DNA of 5,111 nt from Chloroflexota bacterium (GCA_025924845.1 JAICHN010000378.1:1-5111), one strand, 5' to 3'; counted from the first letter of the stretch, positions 1 through 5,111 are shown. Notes: generated by a model not told the origin, from the letters alone. Program-made: numbers and translations.

Positions 1-53
1 ACGGCGCCTACGCCGGCCGCGGCCGCTTGTTTCAGGAAGTCGCGTCGTTTCAC
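1..53 (-). CDS. Tat-signal protein, 5' end only (17 codons)
   Basis: This is the start of a minus-strand gene that runs off the left edge of the window. Reading from GTG at 53-51, the product begins (M)KRRDFLKQAAAAGVGA. That is a twin-arginine signal of the RRxFLK type followed by the beginning of an Ala/Gly-rich hydrophobic stretch, so the protein is probably exported folded through the Tat system. The start is secure: an in-frame TGA lies at 71-69, there is no other start codon between it and the GTG, and GAGGAGGG sits 9 bases upstream. The mature protein is outside the window. This leader type occurs on sugar-binding proteins, oxidoreductases and secreted hydrolases alike, so no function can be assigned. 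The gene is divergent from the GntR regulator. Confidence 0.85.
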   Translation of the reverse strand, partial: MKRRDFLKQAAAAGVGA

Positions 54-62
54 AGCGCGTTG

Positions 63-70
63 CCCTCCTC
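63..70 (-). promoter_or_regulatory. Strong ribosome binding site of the Tat-signal gene
   Basis: Reading on the minus strand, GAGGAGGG lies 9 bases before the GTG start at 53. It settles the choice of the GTG start, because the only upstream alternative is blocked by the in-frame TGA at 71-69. Confidence 0.8.
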
Positions 71-83
71 ATGAGTAGGTTAA

Positions 84-127
84 CAGCAGCACTTTTACTG
101 CTGAGCGAAGAATCAACCGCGAAGAAT
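84..127 (-). promoter_or_regulatory. Leader repeats upstream of the Tat-signal gene
   Basis: Two small structures lie just upstream of the ribosome site. The first is an inverted repeat, CAGCAG (84-89) and CTGCTG (98-103), with an 8-base spacer. The second is a 9-base direct repeat, GCGAAGAAT, at 105-113 and 119-127, repeating every 14 bases. They could be a regulator's binding sites or an mRNA leader hairpin for the divergent Tat-signal gene. No convincing -35/-10 pair was found on the minus strand. The nearest candidate, CTGACG then 17 bases then CATTCT, is poor. Confidence 0.3.
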
Positions 128-290
128 GATGCCTCGACCTGCAACCGTCAGCGGCCACCTCCTCTCCTCACGGCCGGCAGTCGTACTGTCCGCGGCGCGG
201 GAGCCCCTGTCGCGTACCGTAAAACCCATTAAAGGAATAGAGAATAGGGCAAACGCTCCTTCAACAATCCAGCGCCGACCACCTTCCGAA

Positions 291-319
291 CCGAGCGGCG
301 CTTTCGAGCCGCCGATCGG
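291..319. repeat. GC-rich inverted repeat (possible hairpin)
   Basis: Bases 291-300 (CCGAGCGGCG) pair with 310-319 (CCGCCGATCGG region) at nine of ten positions, with a G:A mismatch at 295:315 and a 9-base loop. No T run follows on either strand, so it is not a convincing intrinsic terminator. It lies about 20 bases upstream of the first putative operator. Confidence 0.35.
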
Positions 320-340
320 GAACATTTGGAGACGTGTAAC

Positions 341-354
341 CTTGTCATGACAGG
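341..354 (+). promoter_or_regulatory. Putative GntR-family operator, copy 1
   Basis: CTTGTCATGACAGG contains the perfect 10-base palindrome TGTCATGACA at 343-352. The wider flanks are AACC on the left and GGTT on the right, almost symmetric. The same 14-mer with one substitution recurs at 516-529, directly before the regulator gene. A TTGT-N4-ACAA-like architecture is the sort of site bound by GntR-family dimers. That it serves this regulator is inference. Its position between divergent genes would let it act on either. Confidence 0.5.
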
Positions 355-509
355 TTCGGGCCGTGTTCAGTACGATACCAGCGGCTATCCAAGCCGTCAA
401 GCTACTCCAGTGAAGCGGTGCCCCTCGCTACGCGGCGGCGTGGCTCTGACCGAGGGAACCGGTTTACCCATTTGGAATGGCGCGACGAATCCCCGCAATT
501 CCGATAGCA

Positions 510-515
510 TATATT
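510..515 (+). promoter_or_regulatory. Possible -10 element of the regulator gene
   Basis: TATATT, in the only AT-rich patch of the region (CATATATTC), lies 20 bases before the chosen ATG. No good -35 hexamer is found 16-18 bases upstream (GAATCC and neighbours). If it is real, transcription would start inside or next to the second putative operator, a layout fitting autorepression, and the 5' leader would be very short. Confidence 0.25.
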
Positions 516-529
516 CTTGTAATGACAGG
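516..529 (+). promoter_or_regulatory. Putative GntR-family operator, copy 2
   Basis: CTTGTAATGACAGG matches the site at 341-354 in 13 of 14 bases. The A at 521 breaks the perfect symmetry of copy 1. It overlaps most of the AGGA ribosome site (527-530) and abuts a possible -10 (510-515), so a bound repressor would block transcription of the gene behind it. The two copies are in the same orientation with centres 175 bases apart. Confidence 0.55.
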
Positions 530-535
530 ACGCCG

Positions 536-1297
536 ATGCCGCTAAGCACCGAAGCCGACGGGATGATTCGTCGGGATGTCCCGATCCCCTACTATTATCA
601 ACTGATGCAGGTCATCCGCGAGGATATTCTGAGCGGAGCATTGCCCGCCGACCAGGTGATTCCCTCGGAGCACAACCTGTGCGCCGCCTATGGCGTGAGC
701 AGGACAGTGGTGCGCCAGGCCCTCGGCGAGCTTGTCGCCGAGGGCCTTCTCTACCGCGTCAAGGGAAAGGGCCCCTATGTCGCGCCCCGCAAACTGGAGG
801 AAAAGTTCATCCAGCGCTCCGACGGCTTCTTTCGCGAGATGACATCCCGCGGCTATAAGGTCAGCTCACAGGTGCTTGAGCAGATTGCCATGGTCCCCCC
901 GCCTCACGTACGTGTCGCTCTGCGCCTCGATGCGGGGGAGTCGACGATCAATATCGATCGCCTGCGCTCGATTGATGGCGAGGTCTTGCTCTTTGTCCAG
1001 ACCTACATCCCCGCGCGCCTATGCCCCGGTCTGGTCGACGTCGATCTCGCCGACTGCTCCCTCTATAGCTTGCTGCGTGACCGCTACAACCTGGTCGTGG
1101 CATCCGGCACGCGTACCGTAGAGGCCGTGGCCGCTCAGGCAGCACTGGTCCGTTTGCTTCAAGTCGAAAAAGGAGCGCCGCTCCTCAAGATCGAGAGTAC
1201 AAGCTATCTGGCGGACAGTACCCCGCTGGAATACTACGAGGCATGGCACCAGGGTCGGCGGAGCAAATTCGAAATCGAGATCGTGCAGAGCAGTTAG
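536..1297 (+). CDS. GntR/HutC-family transcriptional regulator (UTRA domain)
   Basis: This 253-residue protein has the two-domain HutC layout. Residues 15-83 form a GntR winged helix-turn-helix: YYQLMQVIREDILSG, then IPSE (42-45), the recognition stretch YGVSRTVVRQALGEL (52-66), and a wing ending GKGPYVA. A UTRA effector domain follows at about 98-248, with the typical SLYSLLRDRY and LLKIEST patterns and a closing FEIEI strand. UTRA domains bind small molecules such as sugars or sugar phosphates and release the dimer from DNA. I chose ATG at 536 because AGGA lies 5 bases upstream and homology begins just after it. The frame is open back to 326, but that part is not protein-like. The gene is convergent with the rbsK-like gene and its stop lies inside a long inverted repeat. 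Its targets are probably its own promoter and perhaps the sugar genes, by proximity. Family assignment is firm; the effector is unknown. Confidence 0.93.
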   Translation: MPLSTEADGMIRRDVPIPYYYQLMQVIREDILSGALPADQVIPSEHNLCAAYGVSRTVVRQALGELVAEGLLYRVKGKGPYVAPRKLEEKFIQRSDGFFREMTSRGYKVSSQVLEQIAMVPPPHVRVALRLDAGESTINIDRLRSIDGEVLLFVQTYIPARLCPGLVDVDLADCSLYSLLRDRYNLVVASGTRTVEAVAAQAALVRLLQVEKGAPLLKIESTSYLADSTPLEYYEAWHQGRRSKFEIEIVQSS

Positions 1298-1337
1298 TTC
1301 GACGTCACGCCGAACCAACTGCTCTGCACGATCTTGA
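1275..1337. terminator. 27-bp near-perfect inverted repeat between convergent genes
   Basis: Bases 1275-1301 are the reverse complement of 1311-1337 at 25 of 27 positions, with a 9-base loop (1302-1310). One of the two exceptions is a G-U wobble in plus-strand RNA (1277:1335) and the other a wobble in minus-strand RNA (1296:1316), so either transcript folds with a single mismatch. The left arm contains the last codons and the TAG of the GntR gene. The placement between convergent genes fits a bidirectional terminator, but neither strand has a U run after the stem, so it may instead be a stability or blocking structure. Confidence 0.6.
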
Positions 1338-1392
1338 GCGGTATGGCGACTTTAGTCGTGACGAGCCTTGCCATGACCGTTTAATATCAGGA

Positions 1393-2325
1393 TCAAGATT
1401 GACCCGCTCCGCGCAAGGCCCGTAATTCCTCTTCCGTGCCCAGGCCAGGCACTACACCGGGACGGGTTACGCAAAAAGCGCCTGCCATATTTGCAAAGGC
1501 CACGGCGCCCTGAAGCTCCTGGCCGCGCCCCAGTGCCACGGCCAGGGCACCGGTGAAGGCATCTCCGGCGCCCGTGGTGTCGAGCACGGGTACCGACACG
1601 CCCGGAATGTGCCGGCCACCGGCCTCATCCAGAATATAAGCACCCGCCTCACCCATGGTCAGCACCACCGCGCGGGGGCCGCGCGCCCGCAGCGCCCGCG
1701 CCGCCGGTTCGGGGTTGCCGTTTTGCACGGCAACCCCGGTGAGCGCGTATGCCTCGCTTTCGTTTGGGGTAATCACATCGGCCAACTCCAGCAGGGCATC
1801 CGACACGGCCCGGGCGGGCGCCGGATTGAGCACCGTGCGCGCCTGGTGCCGCCGAGCCAGAGTCAAGGCGCGTTCCACGATCGCCACGGGCGCCTCGAAC
1901 TGGGCGACCACCACTTGGGCCCGGGCGATCGTGTCCTCAGCCGCATCCGCGTCGGCGGCGCTCAGCGCATCATTCGCCCCCGGCACCACGATGATCCGAT
2001 TCCGGCCCTGCGCATCGAGCATGATAAAAGCCATGCCGGTCGGCCGGTCAGTTACCGTACGCACATATGCCGTGCGCAGTCCCTCGTCGCGCCACAGATC
2101 GCGGGCGGCATCGCCAAACGCATCCTCACCCACGCACGCCAGTATGCTCACTTCCGCGCCGAGCCGTGCCGCGGCGATAGCCTGGTTTTGCCCCTTTCCA
2201 CCTGGGCCTATCTCCGAATCCGTGCCGAAAACGGTTTCGCCTTCCCCTGGAAATCGCGCGGCGCGCACCACGAACGCGTGCATGTAGCTGCCGACGACCA
2301 CGATAGCCGGCCCTGCTTGCTGCAT
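1393..2325 (-). CDS. rbsK: PfkB-family sugar kinase, ribokinase-like
   Basis: The family phosphorylates a sugar with ATP in the cytoplasm; ribokinase makes ribose 5-phosphate. At 310 residues it is of normal length. Visible landmarks are GGKGQNQA (42-49, first PfkB signature), the AQFEAP glutamate near 144, NPAPA (167-171), TPNE (186-189), and DTTGAGDAF (249-257) with the anion hole and catalytic Asp255. AAGGAG (2336-2331) is 5 bases from ATG 2325 but only 2 from ATG 2328, so the second Met is preferred; using the first adds one residue. The odd point is near the N terminus, where E. coli RbsK has GSINAD, whose Asn14 and Asp16 contact ribose. Here it reads GSYMHA, so both are lost. The kinase fold is secure, but the substrate may be another pentose or related sugar. 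It is the last gene of the cluster, 59 bases after the rbsD-like gene. Confidence 0.9.
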   Translation of the reverse strand: MQQAGPAIVVVGSYMHAFVVRAARFPGEGETVFGTDSEIGPGGKGQNQAIAAARLGAEVSILACVGEDAFGDAARDLWRDEGLRTAYVRTVTDRPTGMAFIMLDAQGRNRIIVVPGANDALSAADADAAEDTIARAQVVVAQFEAPVAIVERALTLARRHQARTVLNPAPARAVSDALLELADVITPNESEAYALTGVAVQNGNPEPAARALRARGPRAVVLTMGEAGAYILDEAGGRHIPGVSVPVLDTTGAGDAFTGALAVALGRGQELQGAVAFANMAGAFCVTRPGVVPGLGTEEELRALRGAGQS

Positions 2326-2384
2326 CATCGCTCCTTCTCACTTCGGGACTATCGGCCTACCTACCCGCTCGATCACTGTTTCGC

Positions 2385-2861
2385 CTAACGGCGCATCCGA
2401 GCGCGCCGTTGGCGATAGGACTCAGGCATGATCGTGCCGGGCAGGGCAAACCAGGCGTCGGGATCAGTCCCGCAAATCAGGCCGATATTCCCCCACGGAT
2501 TAAAGGCGCCCGTGCGCACGATCACCTTGGCACGGTGCGCCAACTCCGTGAGCACATGGTCGGCGGGCATCGCCTCGAGTTCCGCGCCGGTCTCCCGGCA
2601 TCGCTCCCGCAAGAGGGTCAGCAAGGGCGCGTTGTGTTGCTCGATCAGATCGGCATACAGCACCTTCTCCACCAGCAGTTCAGCCAGGACGAGATCCAGC
2701 ACCGTCTCCAGATCGGGCACGTTATTGGTGACAGCCAGGTCGATGCGCCAACTATCCAGGGGAATCGGAAAGCCGGCATCACAGATCATGAACAGGTCGC
2801 CGTGTCCCATCAGGGCGATTGCCTTGCTCAACTCGGCATTGAGGATCTTCCCGCGTTTCAT
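2385..2861 (-). CDS. rbsD: RbsD-like D-ribose pyranase (RbsD/FucU family)
   Basis: RbsD enzymes interconvert pyranose and furanose forms of ribose, supplying the form the kinase uses. The start MKRGKILNAEL, then MGHGD with His20, ICDAGFPIP with Asp28, RIDLAV, and VIVRTG...NPWGNIGL are in family order. I start at ATG 2861, because MKxGxILN is the conserved family start and GGGAGA (2876-2871) is 9 bases upstream. The frame is open to an ATG at 2945, but that adds 28 unconserved residues. Compared with E. coli and B. subtilis RbsD as I remember them, the PYAN tyrosine is Trp123, the glutamate of RTGE is Ala119, and the conserved His of the THE/SHE motif aligns with Asp101. The 158-residue protein also carries about 25 extra C-terminal residues ending RRARMRR; E. 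coli RbsD has 139. The family is confident, the exact sugar less so. Confidence 0.88.
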   Translation of the reverse strand: MKRGKILNAELSKAIALMGHGDLFMICDAGFPIPLDSWRIDLAVTNNVPDLETVLDLVLAELLVEKVLYADLIEQHNAPLLTLLRERCRETGAELEAMPADHVLTELAHRAKVIVRTGAFNPWGNIGLICGTDPDAWFALPGTIMPESYRQRRARMRR

Positions 2862-2895
2862 GGCTGCATCTCTCCCATCAACCCTACGGCACCTG

Positions 2896-2953
2896 CCTGC
2901 CCGGCCATCGTACAGGTTGTCCAGCCGGCAGGGCAACATCGGCACATAGCCGA
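2896..2953 (-). repeat. Two tandem hairpins between permease and rbsD genes
   Basis: The 95-base gap after the second permease contains two potential stem-loops. In transcript order, TCGGC-ACATA-GCCGA (2939-2953) gives a 5-bp stem starting 4 bases beyond the stop. Then 2896-2905 pairs with 2924-2932 in a 9-bp GC-rich stem with one bulged base (2902) and an 18-base loop. No U run follows, so processing or differential stability of the polycistronic mRNA is more likely than strong termination. A weak internal promoter is also possible (TTGCCC at 2936-2931, TACGAT at 2912-2907, 18-base spacer). Confidence 0.4.
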
Positions 2954-2956
2954 AGC

Positions 2957-3856
2957 TCAGCCCTTGAGCCCGCTGGTGGCAATGCCCTGGATGAAGGTGC
3001 GTTGAGCCAGGAGAAAGATCACGGCAGTGGGAACGGTGAACATGGCGGAGGCAGCCATGAGCGGACCCCAGGACGCACCGTGCTGGCTGAAATAACCCAA
3101 CAAGCCCAGCGACAGTGTAAAGCGATCGGGATCACTGATGTAGATCAATGGGTTGAGGAAGTCGGTGTAGGTGTAGAGAAAGGTGAGCAGCGCGGTGGTC
3201 GCCAGGGCGGGCGTGGACAACGGCAGCATGATCTGGGCATAAATGCGCAATTCCGAGGCACCATCCACTTTGGCCGCTTCGGACAACTCCACCGGGATGG
3301 CGGCAAAGAACTGGCGCAACAGGAAAATGAAGAATGGGGCGCCAAAGAAGGCGGGCACGGTCAGCGGCAGATAGCCGCTTGCCAGGTTGATCCAGCCGAG
3401 ATGGCGATAGACCAGATAGAGCGGGATGATCGTCACCGGATAGGGGAGCATCATGGTGCTCAGCACCAGGCCGAACGAAACATTCCGGCCCGGCCAGCGC
3501 ACGCAGGCCAGCGAGTACGCGGCCAAAGAGCAGGAAAGCACCGTTCCTACGACATTGGGAACGCAGATCAGCAGGGTATTGCCCAGGTACCGCATGTAGG
3601 GAATGATGGTTAGCGCGTTCGGGTAGTTCTGGAAGTACCGCTGCTTGGGAAGCCAACTGAGCGGATGCGCCGTGAGATCGGCCGGGCTCTTGAGCGAGGT
3701 GACGATCATCCACAGGAAGGGGATCAGGAAGAGTGCCACCACCACCCCTACCGCGATGTAGGTGAAGACGCGCTTCAGCCGCCGGAGCATTTCGGCACGG
3801 CGGTGTGCGCCGAGCGTTGCCGTTTTTCGGCCCGCGCCAACCTCCACTACTGCCAT
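2957..3856 (-). CDS. ABC sugar transporter permease, MalG/UgpE type (CUT1)
   Basis: This 299-residue inner-membrane protein is the second channel subunit of a CUT1-family importer. Its N-terminal cytoplasmic tail is followed by about six membrane segments, near 30-52, 93-117, 126-150, 160-182, 210-238 and 263-284. The cytoplasmic EAA loop that docks on the ATPase reads ELSEAAKVDGASELRIYAQI with LP after it (190-212), the consensus E-A-A-x3-G-x9-I-x-LP. The C terminus FIQGIATSGLKG is typical of MalG-like proteins. The start at ATG 3856 is supported by AAGGTGGG 7-8 bases upstream. That site overlaps the TAA of the preceding permease, and the genes are 12 bases apart, so translational coupling is likely. 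No ATP-binding subunit follows, so the transporter must borrow one. The substrate cannot be read from the permease itself. Confidence 0.94.
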   Translation of the reverse strand: MAVVEVGAGRKTATLGAHRRAEMLRRLKRVFTYIAVGVVVALFLIPFLWMIVTSLKSPADLTAHPLSWLPKQRYFQNYPNALTIIPYMRYLGNTLLICVPNVVGTVLSCSLAAYSLACVRWPGRNVSFGLVLSTMMLPYPVTIIPLYLVYRHLGWINLASGYLPLTVPAFFGAPFFIFLLRQFFAAIPVELSEAAKVDGASELRIYAQIMLPLSTPALATTALLTFLYTYTDFLNPLIYISDPDRFTLSLGLLGYFSQHGASWGPLMAASAMFTVPTAVIFLLAQRTFIQGIATSGLKG

Positions 3857-3868
3857 GTGCCGCCCACC

Positions 3869-4810
3869 TTACCGCTCATAGTAAGTCCATCGCCGCGAAC
3901 CCAGCAGCAACAACGCCGTAAAGCCGGCGATCACGACGAACAGCAGCCAACTCATCGCCGAGGCATAGCCCATGTCGAAATTCTGAAAGGCGCTGGTATA
4001 GATATAGGTGACGTAGAACAGCAGCGACGACTGGGGATTTCCCGCCGCGCCGCCGATCGTATAGGCCTGCGTAAAGTACTGCAGCGACGCGATCACGCCG
4101 GTGATCAGGTTGAACAAGGTAACCGGAGAAACCAGTGGAACCGTGATGTAGCGCAGTCGGGCCCAGAAGCCGCCCCCGTCAATCTCGACCGCCTCGTACA
4201 ACTCCTTCGGCACTCCTTGCAGCGCCGCCAAATAAATGATCATCGAGAAGCCTACCTGCCACATGTTCAGTAGGATCAAGGTCGGCTTGGCCCAGTTGGG
4301 ATCGTTGAGCCAGCCCGGCTGCGACACGTGGAGGAAGCTCAGGAACGCATTGACGATGCCGAACTGCGGGTTGAAGATCCACACCCACAGAATGGAGGCC
4401 ACGAGAGGCGACATCACGGCAGGCAAAAAGCAGAGGGTCCGCCACAGCGCGATCCCCTTCACGTCCGTGTTGAGCAATAGCGCGACCGCGAAAGCAAACA
4501 GCGTGGCGGCAGGCACGCCGAGTACGGTCAGATAGAGCGTATTGCCCACGGCGGACTGGAGGAAGTGTTCGAGGCTGTCGGTTTGGATAAAGAATTGGTC
4601 GCTGAACAGATTGCGATAATTATCCAGACCGATCCAGCGCGGCGACCTAAAGAGCGGGTATTGGGTAAAGCTGTAGTAGAGGGTGGCGACCGCCGGGTAC
4701 AGCAGAAACGCGGCGAAGCCCAGAAGCCACGGTGCTTGAAAGAGCAGACCAGTAATAATCGCGCGCCGGGTGGCGGGGCTCATGCGTCGTGTTCGGACAG
4801 GGGTTTCCAT
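3869..4810 (-). CDS. ABC sugar transporter permease, MalF/UgpA type (CUT1)
   Basis: This is the first channel subunit of the same importer, 313 residues from ATG 4810. Membrane segments are near 18-42, 90-114, 122-145, 174-197, 225-247 and 282-304. The opening LLFQAPWLLGFAAFLLYP and the following WIGLDNYRNLF are typical of UgpA/MalF-like proteins that lack the large MalF periplasmic loop. The EAA loop reads ELYEAVEIDGGGFWARLRYI then VPLVSP (203-230). The start is uncertain: the frame is open upstream to a GTG at 4912, which would add 34 unconserved residues. Neither start has a good Shine-Dalgarno site. I prefer 4810 because it leaves a normal short N-terminal tail before the first membrane helix. 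The gene follows the binding-protein gene by 153 bases, including a strong hairpin, and precedes the MalG-type gene by 12. Confidence 0.92.
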   Translation of the reverse strand: METPVRTRRMSPATRRAIITGLLFQAPWLLGFAAFLLYPAVATLYYSFTQYPLFRSPRWIGLDNYRNLFSDQFFIQTDSLEHFLQSAVGNTLYLTVLGVPAATLFAFAVALLLNTDVKGIALWRTLCFLPAVMSPLVASILWVWIFNPQFGIVNAFLSFLHVSQPGWLNDPNWAKPTLILLNMWQVGFSMIIYLAALQGVPKELYEAVEIDGGGFWARLRYITVPLVSPVTLFNLITGVIASLQYFTQAYTIGGAAGNPQSSLLFYVTYIYTSAFQNFDMGYASAMSWLLFVVIAGFTALLLLGSRRWTYYER

Positions 4811-4913
4811 CGTAACGATCGCCCGCTTCGTTAGTGCGTGCCAATACGTACCCCCGCCGAGAACTTGCCGGGTTCGGCTAGGACGGCGAGTATTTTTCCA
4901 GTATGCCGACACT

Positions 4914-4953
4914 GCCGGCGGGAGGATGCAGGTAGTATCACCCTCCCGTCGGC
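4914..4953 (-). repeat. Hairpin between the binding-protein and permease genes
   Basis: Bases 4914-4925 pair with 4942-4953 at 11 of 12 positions (a C:A mismatch in minus-strand RNA at 4918:4949), with a 16-base loop. It begins 10 bases after the binding-protein stop codon. There is no U tract directly after it; the nearest A/T-rich patch (GGAAAAATACT) comes 15-25 bases later. In sugar ABC operons a stem-loop here commonly shields the abundant binding-protein mRNA from 3' decay and lowers permease expression, as known for malE-malF. That role is inferred here. Confidence 0.55.
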
Positions 4954-4963
4954 TTGAAGGAAA

Positions 4964-5111
4964 TCAGCTTTGCCGCAATGCCTGGTCAAGCTGCGGCTGC
5001 GTGAGTTGCTGCACATGGGCCAGGGCCGCGGCGGGCGATTCCTCCCCGTGCAGGACCCTGTTACCGTCGAAGTTGAGGTTCGTCAGATACTTCGCGGTGA
5101 CCGGCATGACC
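4964..5111 (-). CDS. Extracellular sugar-binding protein of the ABC importer, 3' end only
   Basis: The last 48 codons of a minus-strand gene enter from the right edge and end at TGA (4966-4964). The translated end includes YLTNLNFDGNRVL, then HGEESPAAALAHVQQLTQPQ and DQALRQS. The pattern of a helix, then G-x-x-SPxxAL, then a short amphipathic helix is how family 1 extracellular solute-binding proteins usually end (VLxGkkSPeeALkxaq). Its position immediately upstream of MalF- and MalG-type permeases supports the assignment. It would bind the imported sugar outside the membrane, but the ligand-binding part, signal peptide and promoter of the cluster lie outside the window. Confidence 0.75.
   Translation of the reverse strand, partial: VMPVTAKYLTNLNFDGNRVLHGEESPAAALAHVQQLTQPQLDQALRQS

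Larger units (their letters stand above)
128..535. other. Divergent intergenic region, no supported gene
   Basis: This stretch separates the Tat-signal gene (minus) from the GntR regulator (plus). Short open frames exist on both strands, but their translations are low-complexity, Arg/Pro/Ser-rich, and resemble no family I recognise. The recognisable content is a GC-rich hairpin at 291-319 and two copies of the palindromic sequence CTTGTnATGACAGG at 341-354 and 516-529. The regulator's frame stays open upstream to 326, but that extension does not look like protein. Confidence 0.6.

Noticed and set aside
113..400. Open frames on both strands in the intergenic region (minus 400-113, plus 126-350)
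   Set aside because: They overlap each other on opposite strands, have compositions expected of G+C-rich noncoding DNA, and show no recognisable domain.
326..535. N-terminal extension of the GntR regulator by 70 residues
   Set aside because: The frame is open, but the extension is unlike any HutC N terminus, contains both putative operators, and the ATG at 536 has AGGA at good spacing directly before the conserved domain.
54..535. Riboswitch, tRNA, attachment site or mobile-element end in the largest intergenic region
   Set aside because: No conserved riboswitch core, cloverleaf, target-site duplication or transposase remnant could be recognised.
1367..1380. Third operator-like site CTTGCCATGACCGT beyond the end of the kinase gene
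   Set aside because: It matches the putative operator in only 11 of 14 bases and lies downstream of both adjacent genes, where a repressor site makes little sense. Chance cannot be excluded.
1609..2388. Long plus-strand frames opposite the kinase gene
   Set aside because: They are antisense shadows of a clear PfkB gene, with His/Arg-rich translations and no domain.
2862..2945. Upstream ATG start for the RbsD-like protein
   Set aside because: The added 28 residues run through the hairpin region and are Arg/Asp-rich and unconserved. The MKRGKILN start with GGGAGA upstream matches the family.
4811..4912. Upstream GTG start for the MalF-type permease
   Set aside because: It adds 34 residues with no family similarity, has no ribosome site, and would begin right against the intercistronic hairpin.

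Overview
The window is a G+C-rich piece of bacterial chromosome carrying most of a carbohydrate uptake and pentose-kinase locus. By content (a CUT1-type ABC sugar importer with no ATPase gene beside it, a twin-arginine signal peptide, clear AAGGAG-type ribosome sites, a GntR/HutC regulator) it suits a Chloroflexota, actinobacterial or similar heterotroph. The sequence alone does not fix the phylum, and no RNA gene or marker gene is present.

Layout. Positions 1-53 (minus strand) hold only the first 17 codons of a gene whose product begins with a Tat signal. A roughly 480-base intergenic region follows, with repeats and two near-identical palindromic sites. From 536 to 1297 (plus) lies a GntR/HutC-family regulator. 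A near-perfect 27-bp inverted repeat covers its stop codon and sits between it and the convergent block. From 5111 down to 1393 (minus) runs a single-direction cluster: the 3' end of a sugar-binding protein gene (4964), a MalF-type permease, a MalG-type permease, an RbsD-like D-ribose pyranase and an RbsK-like PfkB kinase.

How the genes work together (inference from families and order). The binding protein captures a sugar outside the membrane and the two permeases form the channel, presumably driven by a shared MsmK/UgpC-type ATPase encoded elsewhere. The pyranase interconverts ring forms and the kinase phosphorylates the sugar. The regulator probably responds to a sugar or sugar phosphate through its UTRA domain. 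Two copies of CTTGTnATGACAGG upstream of it are the best candidate operators.

Most notable points. (1) Ribose genes are coupled to a CUT1 rather than the usual CUT2 transporter. (2) The kinase lacks the N-x-D sugar-contact motif, and the pyranase has several substitutions at positions conserved in the E. coli and B. subtilis enzymes, so the true substrate may not be free D-ribose. (3) The probable operators form a self-consistent pair. (4) A long palindrome spans the regulator's stop codon. I found no mobile element, CRISPR array, tRNA or rRNA.
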